NCBI GenBank assembly: GCA_964030785.1
Contig: OZ034978.1
Coordinates: 6,632,501 to 6,696,500 of the forward strand
Length of the DNA: 64,000 nucleotides
Reading direction: 5' to 3'
Source: Siderastrea siderea
Taxonomy: Eukaryota; Cnidaria; Anthozoa; Scleractinia; Rhizangiidae
The notes under the pieces are model-generated. The model did no database searches. It had not been told where the DNA came from and was given only the letters and a program-made list of their open reading frames with translations. The position numbers and the translations under genes are program-made. Of the stretch, positions 56,230-64,000 are shown in pieces (the stretch's first letter is position 1; each line of letters begins with the position of its first letter).

Positions 56230-56900
56230 AAGTTAGAACCAGCGTTTTCCAGCATGATAAATATCTTCACATGAAAATACTGTTCATCAGCTTTCAGTAG
56301 AATGGTCACACTTCACATTTTCACACAAGGACTCAAAAGATAGTATAGTATCACCTTGTACGGCATAATAAACAGTTTTTATCCGATTGTTATCCTTTAT
56401 AATTTTATCTAGAGACGACTACTTGGAACCAGTTTGTACAGCGTAATAAACAACAACCACAGGAAAACATTCCTGACTACCTTTCACACTTTCGGATTTT
56501 GTCCACGGACGCAAAAGCTAACTGAGCCACCTCGTACAGCATAACAAACAACATCACAGAAAATTACTGTTTAGTAGTTTTCACTTGAGTGGTCACGCTT
56601 TAGGATTTTATCCACAGACTCAAAAGCTATAAACACCTTGCACAGCGTAATAAACAGTACCACAGGAAAGTACTGCGTAGTAGCTTTCATTTGAATGGTC
56701 ACACTTTAGGATTTTATTCACAGACTCAAAAGTTAGAATCACCTTGTACAGCATAATAAACAGCACCACAGGAAAGTACTGCTTAGTAGTTTTCATCTGG
56801 TCACACTTTAGAATTTTATTCACAGACTCAAAAGTTAGAATCACCTTGTACTGCATAATAAACAGCACCACAGGAAAGTACTGCTCAGTAGCTTTCAGTG
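56230..56900 (+). repeat. Forward satellite array, copy 2
   Basis: TAGGATTTTATCCACAGACT, GCATAATAAACAGCACCACA and GGAAAGTACTGCGTAGTAGC repeat at about 105 bp. It corresponds to 46330-47110 but stops earlier; a different segment (56900-57250) follows. Confidence 0.85.
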
Positions 56901-57472
56901 TCACGGGGATTTTGCTCGCGTTTCGTCAAAACTTCGCTGAAATTGAGATTAAATGCCTTCACTCACACAGAAAATGCTCCTGGTACATCAAGTGGGAGAT
57001 ATCAAGTGAATTTTTGCAAGGAGAGCAAACCATAATAAGTTTTCAATGATTTTTGTAAGATTCAAGCACAGAATTTGAAAACGTCCGTCCATTTCCATCT
57101 TGGCCATCCATGGCCAAAGACAGTAAAGACAGTAATAGCTTCACTGAATTAGTATGGTGTCTGAACAAGAAAATGACCAATATTTTTAGGCTTTTATATA
57201 TGTTAATGTGACTAGTGGCTTTTCAGTGGGGTCATACGCGAGCAAAATCCTCGTGATAACTGCCCCTTTAAGGATTTCACCCACAGGCTCAACAGCTAGA
57301 ATCGCCTTGAACAACATAATAAACAATAGCAAAGTAAAGTAGGGCTCCATGGATTTCCCTTGAATGGCCACACTTTAATATTTCCTTGAAATTAAGAGTT
57401 AAAAGTCAGAATAGCAGTTCATGACCTGCTTGCGGAAGTTTACTTCCTTGATAATCATTCAATTGCCTAGAA

Positions 57473-57720
57473 TAGAGCGTTTTCATATGACGTCACGGCA
57501 GCCATATTGGTGTACCAAAAACAATGAAACGGCGGCCATATTGGTGTACCAAAAACAATGAAACGGCGGCCATATTGGTGTACCAAAAACAATGAAACGG
57601 CGGCCATGTCGGTTTACCAAGCCAATTCTGTGGGAGTTGAAGTCTTTTCTTTTGTAAACACTTTCTTTTGTTCCAATAAATTTACATAGCTCCTGGTCAT
57701 GTGAGTGAAAACGCTCTCTA
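57473..57720. mobile_element. MITE with AGAGCGTTTTCATATGAC ends, copy 2, expanded
   Basis: It has the same ends as 47179-47356. The inner 33-bp word CATATTGGTGTACCAAAAAC occurs three times here and once in copy 1. Confidence 0.85.
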
Positions 57721-57949
57721 CGCTTATCCTTTTGCTATTACATGCATATGCGTGACAATTTTCTTGGGACTGTACGTGATCGTGAACACGATGAGTGAAC
57801 AACGTCAAGACGTCGCTACGCTATTTGTGGTGCATGACTGAGACTTAAGAATGTGTAAAACACTCAGGTCCTTGAGTGTCTCTCGTACGCGAATATTATT
57901 TCCCTATTGTTTTTGTCTCTCCAAGAGTCGAATATTACTTCTTGAAGGT

Positions 57950-58490
57950 GTGGATAAAATCGTAAAAAGTGACCATTCAAATGAAAGCTATTGAGTACTG
58001 CTTTCCTCTAGTACTGTTCATTATACTGTACAAGGTGGTTGTAACTTTGGAGTTCGTTGATGTAATCCGAAAAGCTGTGTGACTATTAAAAAAAATTGAA
58101 CGGTGCTTTCATATGGCTTACTTATCACCCTCTAAAAGGGCTTCCACATTTTGAATCGCATTTGTGCAGGGATGAAATCCTAAAGTGTGATCACTCAAAT
58201 GACCGTTGTTAAGAAATTCTCTCTTGTGGTTCTGTCAGTTATGCAGCACAAGGTGGTTCCAGCTTTTGAGTCTGTGGATAAAATCGTTAAGTGTGACTAC
58301 TGAAAGCTACTGAGCAGTACTTTCCCGTGGTGCTGTTTATTATGCTGTACAAGGTGGTTCTAATTTTTTGAGTCTGTGGATGAAATCCTTAATTAAGCGT
58401 GAACAATCAGATGAAAACTGTTTAGCAGTATTTTTCTGGGATGCTGTTTATTGTGCTGTGCAAGGTGGTTATAAAATTTGAATTTATGGG
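57950..58490 (-). repeat. Inverted satellite array, copy 2
   Basis: GTGACCATTCAAATGAAAGC, TTATACTGTACAAGGTGGTT and GTGCTGTTTATTATGCTGTA mark units running opposite to the arrays on each side. Confidence 0.85.
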
Positions 58491-59214
58491 TAAAATCTTA
58501 AGTAAGACTAATAACTTGAGCGCTGATATGCATTTATTTCTGGCAGTCCATTTTTTACACTGTGAGTAGTTGTCTTCTTTCTCTCTGAGATCGTACGGGT
58601 GAGCGGAAATGTATCTTACCTTATTCACGCCAAAGCTTCTCGCGGCTTCACTGGTCGCGGTTCGCGTGATTTATTGTTCTTTGGGAAAATTAGGAGAAGA
58701 AAGAGACTCTGGAGGCTAGATTAATTACTGTAGTCACACCCAGAAAAAAAAAATGAAATCTTATCAAGAGATGCAAAGAAGAAGGCAGTTAAGTTTCGGT
58801 ACTCTAGGTTGAAATTTGACAGAGTAGTTATAAATAATGGCAAGTTTTGATCCCTCCCTCCTTCAAGCAATATATATGCTCCTTTATCTGTCTTGAGTGA
58901 TCTAAAAATGCTCTTACTTCCTTTAAATTCAAAAGTTTTAAGTCTTGCTCTTGGGGCTCTTGTCATTTCTGAAAATGGATTGTTTTTGCTGTTGTCATGG
59001 TCACATGACACCCTCGTGCAATGAATGGTTCTGCAATGTGATTGGTTCTTATTTTCCGTGGTTACAGCGGTCACCCGGTAAACGAGGAAGCTATAGCTAA
59101 GTCTTGGTTGTCTCAACCCTATCAGTGACATCAGTAAAAACCTAACGACAGTAAATGTGTTCTTTTCCAATAGTGGACACTTTGAGCACAAGAGCTTTTA
59201 TTTAAATGTTACCA

Positions 59215-59480
59215 ATTAAGAACTTCACCCAGACTGAAAAGTTCGAACCAAGTTTTAAAGGATAATTAACAGTACCACACAAAAGTAATGCTCTTAAGCT
59301 TTCATATGAATGGTCGCAACTTCATACACAGACTCAAAACTTAGAACCACCTTGTACAGAATAATAAACAGTACCACAGGAAAGTACTGCGCAATAGCTT
59401 CGGGAGCATTTACAGGCATGGTCACCTTAAAGATTTCATCTATAGACTCGAAATATAGAATATTATACATCACACCATTG
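59215..59480 (+). repeat. Forward satellite array, copy 2, short
   Basis: About two and a half units (CACAGACTCAAAACTTAGAA; AATAATAAACAGTACCACAG), against about six in copy 1 at 48840. Confidence 0.8.
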
Positions 59481-60178
59481 AAGGACTTGTTCTGGTTGTG
59501 AAAGGGAAAAGTAAAACGTTCTTTAACCTTTAACCTTCTCCTTCTCAGAATACTGTAATGAGCAATGTATTCCTTTTCAACGCTAAATTCCTCGTTCTAC
59601 GTCACACTGAAGTGTTCTCAAGCACCTGATCATATAAGTGCGTTGAGAATTAAGCCAACTTTGTGCTACCTAAAATACGAAGTATGACTGCAAAGTTCAA
59701 AGTTTATACAATCACCCGACGGAACATAAATTAAACGGTACAGAAGAAAAAACATCTTGCCAGAACTAAAGAAGACGTATTTACGCACACAAAAGGCCAA
59801 CAAAAAATACGCGTTGCGCATCTCGTGATCAGTGTTTTCTTGGTTATGATGTCAGTGAATAAAAATACAACAACCAATCAACGAAACGTACGTACGTTTT
59901 ATTTGGGTGTCTAACGTGATAGAGTGCTCCGAACGTAATTATTTCCTCCTACAGTAATTATTTCTTCTTTGTTTTCTGGTGACTTATTGGCAGGTAGAAG
60001 AGTTAAATAATCAAGGGATTAATCATGTTATGATAACGCGCTGAAATGTACCCAGTTGTGTAATACGTGATTGGTCAAACCGCGAAAGGGCGTCATCAGC
60101 AACTTCTTCCGTGTTGTTAGGTCCGCGTTTCCAAGAAAAAAGGTGTCATTCAAAAATATGTGAGGGATAAAAAGCGCG

Positions 60179-60316
60179 TATAAACCATCTTGGCTTATTA
60201 ATCAGCTAGTCGCCAGTTGTGTAGGAGCTAAGATATAGATCTCTCGATCACTTTACAGAGCTACCAAATAGCCATCACGGTATCATTGTTGAGCTGAAGA
60301 GGGAAAGAACAGAAAG
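60179..60316 (+). promoter_or_regulatory. TATA/Inr promoter and leader with 5' splice site, copy 2
   Basis: TATAAAC at 60179, TCAGCT at 60202, and leader end CAGAAAG|GTAAGA at 60316. Relative to copy 1 the leader lacks two short stretches (an AGAAGAGCT-like one and an AAAAGAAG-like one), but promoter, start region and splice donor are kept. Confidence 0.45.
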
Positions 60317-60929
60317 GTAAGAATCATTAACAGATTCTTTATTCAAAAGGTCCCAAAATTGTCTTGCAAATTTCTGAAACAAATAGAACCGACGCAGAGT
60401 TGGGTGAAGAGCTTTCATTGAGGTGTCGCACCCTAGGATTTCATCCAGAGGCTTAAAAGTAAAACTAAGTTTCTTAATACACTTGTAAAAGTAGCTTGAT
60501 TGTTGGATTGAAATAGCTAAAGACGGCCAAATCAACGTTTTCAAAGTAAAAAAATGTATCAATTTTCAATGATTTGTCTAGATAATAAACTACCGTTAAT
60601 TCCTTCGTTTATAAAGGTAAATCTAAGTTTGTCAGCGCAGACAGCGAATCTGCAGTTTCTCTCTTCGTTAAAATCTGGCTTCACATGAATTTCATCGAAA
60701 ATAGAAAACGCATGTACCAACAGAATTCACTGACGTCAAATTTTTTTGCTTATTTTATCTTGGTAATTACGTCGATTTTCTCGACTTCTCCCATCACGCC
60801 TCTTCCGTGTTCAAATTGGACCGTTTAATGCTCTTCTTGTTTTGAGACCAGCGGCCCCCAAAACAGTTTGGTAGGCGAGGAATTTCTCAAACACTGGAAT
60901 CTCCGTTTTAGTACATGTGTGCGGTTGAA

Positions 60930-61345
60930 TGTTACAGAAACTCGGAATTACCGTTTGTCCCTCACATCCATCGACATCAACTAGAAAGAATCCGGCAAAA
61001 GTGATATTCGAAATCACTTTCGGTTTTTTTCTCTTCTTTTTTTTAAGCCAGGAAACAGTGTAATGAAATTGGGCAGCTACTACTTGTTTTTGTTCAGTAA
61101 TACAGGCTATCATTTCGTTGACTTTAATGGTTTTATTAGATTTGCCCACAAGTTGAGCTCAGGACTTTTTGAAATGAAACGAGTGCGAAGCGATCGGGGG
61201 CTGCGCGGAGCCCTCGTAGACCGCCGAAGAAGTGAAGAGAAGGACTTTGAGAAAGCCACTGGAAGGAATTCCCTTCTGGTTATTGTTGTTAGAATTGCGG
61301 TGAATTAATTACGTTGTAGTCGAGGAAATAGTGATAATTGAGGGA
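60930..61345. repeat. Segment inverted relative to duplicate copy 1
   Basis: CATCCATCGACATCAACTAG (60965) is the reverse of CTAGTTGATGTCGATGGATG at 51490, and AAATAGTGATAATTGAGGGA (61326) is the reverse of TCCCTCAATTATCACTATTT at 50997. The flanks on both sides remain direct. Confidence 0.75.
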
Positions 61346-61539
61346 TACATGAGTTAATAAATGGAAATTGCCTATTTGGCGTACAAATGACATTAAAAAA
61401 GTACTCAACCCCAACCCAAAATGGCGTATATTTGACATTTCTTGGAATGAAAAGTTGTGAGTTGTTTTGAAAAGTGAGTCGTAATAAATCTGTGACATCA
61501 TGTTACATGTGGCCAGAGTAATAAGAGTAATGATTGTTA

Positions 61540-61722
61540 CATATTCTCCTTACTGTTCTCCCTAGATTTCGTCTGCAACTAGTTAGGTGAATTTATCTAA
61601 ATATCAAGATATCTTATCCTTTGTGATTACTTCCTTTATTCTCATCACTTGAATGTTTGAACAAGTAGTGATGATGTAAAGAGAAATTTCATTTTTGTCA
61701 CCGTTAGGGCTTAAAGGATTAA
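61540..61722 (+). mobile_element. MITE family R, only in copy 2
   Basis: ACATATTCTCCTTACTGTTC to CCGTTAGGGCTTAAAGGATT. The matching place in copy 1 has no such insert, so it arrived after the 10-kb duplication or was lost from copy 1. Confidence 0.7.
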
Positions 61723-64000
61723 GAGTGGGAAAGATTAACACGTAAGGATTACGGGTGAAAGGTACAGAATTAATCAGTCAAAATGCTAAAGGCGTCACGC
61801 AGCTTTTGCAAAAATTCGCTCAAAATAGTCTAGAAGACATGGTAGAATATTGCTTATATGAGAATTTTTCTCTGTCAACGGTAATGCAAAATCCGAAACC
61901 CTGAGGAAATATCAATGCTTTGCGTGAAGAACTGAAGCTTGTACTGTTTTACCCGGAATTTGTGCCCGGCCATTTGCAAGCCTCCTGACATAAAAAACAA
62001 AAACTTCTGATTTAATCCAGTTCTCAGAAAACAGTTTGGTGTACTTTCTGATGCGTTGGGGGCGAAACAATATTTTTGACCGGCAATGTGGAGGAAACCT
62101 TTACGGTCAACCAAAGCAACAAATAATAATAATTTGTTTCTCGTAACTGCCTGAATTTTGGAGGGATATACCCAGCTTCACTTTGAAAATATTGAAAAAA
62201 GCAGCACATCCTGATGAACAGTGCTGCTCGAGGGCCGGAATATTTTTGACATTAATTTTTACAGACATCATTTGTCATCCGATTTTCATAGTTCACGCCA
62301 CATTTGCACCAATTCGATATGGTGCCAATTCGCAGCAATTTGCTTAGTCACGGCATACCTGACCTTTCTATTTCCAAAGTTAGCTCAGAGTTCACTGAAA
62401 TAACTGTAATTCTCTTGCCGTGTTTGTGTACAACATAGAATTCTGAGTGCATTATTTTTAAAAGTCAATTTACCATAAACATAAAGTGCTTATTTCTTAC
62501 CGAAACACAACCGACACCATTTCCTTGATCCTCATGAAGGCAAGTTTGAAATGTGCCGGTGTTTGCATGTTTTCTCGGTGACGGCATTTGAGACCCACGA
62601 GGAACTCACGTCTTTGGAATCAGATCAAATCAAGCAGCAATATTCATTTGTTAAACAGTGGAGTAGGCTACGGAAGTTTAGTGCTTTCTGTCACACGGGC
62701 CACTACGACTTCCAAAGGTCCGGACGACAAAATTTTCTATCACGTTTAAATAACAGCACTTTGAGTTCCACATATTTTTTGTTGAACTATGAATGGCCAT
62801 ACAAAATTGAACTGTCAAAAGCCATAGGGTTTCATTCACAGACTCAAACGTTCGAATCACATTGCAGCATGATAAACAGCACAATATTGTTACAGCATCT
62901 TACACAATACTACAGGAAAGTACTACTCGATAGCTCTCGTTTGCATGGTCACAGTTAATGATTTTATCCACAAACTCGAAAGATAGAACTACTCCACAAG
63001 ATTGAACCACTGGTTCTGGAGCTAAAAGGGAAAAATCAAAATTTTTTTCTTAGCCGTCTTCTTTTCAGAGTATGTAATGAGCAATGTTTTCCTTTTTATG
63101 ATAAATTCCTTTGGGTACGTCATAAGAAGTACTCAAGCACCTTAGATATAAGTCTACAAACATTGTATATCGGGCTACCTTTGTCACAACTCAATAAGCG
63201 TGAAAGGGCGCATTGAGGTTTCTTGTGGCAGAGGACAGAGTTTCTATGATTGACTGACTCACTGAAGCAAACAGGCAATTTCGGTCTCATTGTGTTGGAA
63301 CACTTGACGAAAGTTCGAGATTTATCGCGGCTCAAAATGGCACGTTCATCGCAGGTTCAATCCGCTTCTTCTCCCTCTCCCAATGTTGCATTCGACTTTT
63401 TGCGAGTACAGTCCGACCGGAACACAACATTTGGGGAGAGAGGAGAGCACTTGTGTCCCAACTAATGTGTCTTCGGTTGGGGTAGCCACGGATAACTACC
63501 TCTAAAGTGTGAAGTGATTGTAAATCTATCAACTTCAGTCGCGGCACACCCATGTTTCAGCAGAGTTCAATGCAACTACACTTGGTTTTTTTTTTGTAGT
63601 CTCTTGTCGTGTATGCGTATTACATCGAATTTGGAGTCAATTATATAGACATTTTTAAAGTCAACTTACCATAACAACTGTTCACCTTCCTACCGAAAAC
63701 AAAAGCGAAACTACTTCCTTGTTCCTCATCATAAAAACAGGCTTAAAATTCAGTGTTTGCATCTGTTCCTGGTGACGTCATTTCTGACACACAAGGAGAG
63801 CTCGACTTTGAATTAGCGAACGATCCCGGATTTGTTGCCATAGTGATTTATATAATTGAGTCGGCTACATAGTTTTAGCGCTGTCCGTTACACAGGTCAC
63901 GATACCGCTACGACTTCCAAAGTTCCGTTACGACATGAAAACCTTCCACCGCGTTCTCATGAATGGCAAAACTCGTATTCCGGTTTAGGAATTTTAACCC

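Larger units (their letters stand above)
53942..63965. repeat. About 10-kb segmental duplication, copy 2
   Basis: It is a direct repeat of 44066-53315, offset growing from about 9.9 to 10.6 kb because of insertions: about 80 bp near 54000, extra MITE units at 57.5 kb, and a family-R MITE at 61.5 kb. One internal segment is inverted. It reaches almost to the window end. Confidence 0.85.

Noticed and set aside
56620..56904. Minus-strand ORF of 94 codons with repeating YFPVVLFIM words
   Set aside because: It is the translation of the 106-bp satellite. The unit length is not a multiple of 3, so the frame changes between units, and similar frames appear wherever the satellite occurs.
60811..61149. 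112-codon minus-strand ORF in the inverted segment of copy 2
   Set aside because: The matching segment of copy 1 does not keep the same frame, and no domain is recognisable.

Overview
This is a stretch of animal nuclear genome. It holds one intron-rich gene on the + strand, short exons (51-183 bp) split by long AT-rich introns with GT-AG borders, and a very dense load of short transposon remnants. There are no bacterial operons, ribosome-binding sites, rRNA genes or CRISPR arrays. The LINE 3' fragment, the two tRNA-derived SINE families and the abundant inverted-repeat MITEs look most like an anthozoan cnidarian such as a coral or sea anemone. That placement is an inference from repeat style and was not checked against a database.

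Region 1 (1-40 kb): one gene. I assembled 30 coding exons, 2583-39909, by matching splice sites and codon phase. They sum to 3381 nt, divisible by 3, with no internal stop, giving 1126 residues plus a TGA. The first exon found starts in phase 0 after a good acceptor and has no start codon, so the true 5' end lies upstream. I do not recognise the protein family. It looks like a soluble, mostly helical protein with a basic, Gly/Ser/Asn-rich linker near its middle that contains an AT-hook-like RGRP. Its introns hold SINEs, MITEs (several flanked by TTAA or TA), a nested MITE, a roughly 1.5-kb TGAC-type array, a truncated LINE, a possible solo LTR, and a run of broken copies of the gene's own exon 21.

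Region 2 (about 40.6-64 kb): no convincing protein gene. It is built from a roughly 106-bp satellite unit that occurs in both orientations, a 542-bp higher-order repeat present three times almost unchanged (42.4-44.0 kb), and a direct duplication of about 10 kb (44.07-53.3 kb and 53.94-63.97 kb). Each duplicate carries the same order of parts: satellite arrays in forward, inverted and forward orientation, a MITE, a TATA/Inr-like promoter followed by a leader and a good 5' splice site, and smaller sub-repeats. The copies differ by array length, small insertions and one local inversion.

The most interesting points are the broken exon-21 copies that supply four splice acceptors in a row, exon 20 sitting between two inverted copies of one MITE, and the twice-present promoter plus leader inside the satellite-rich 10-kb unit, which suggests a duplicated transcription unit.
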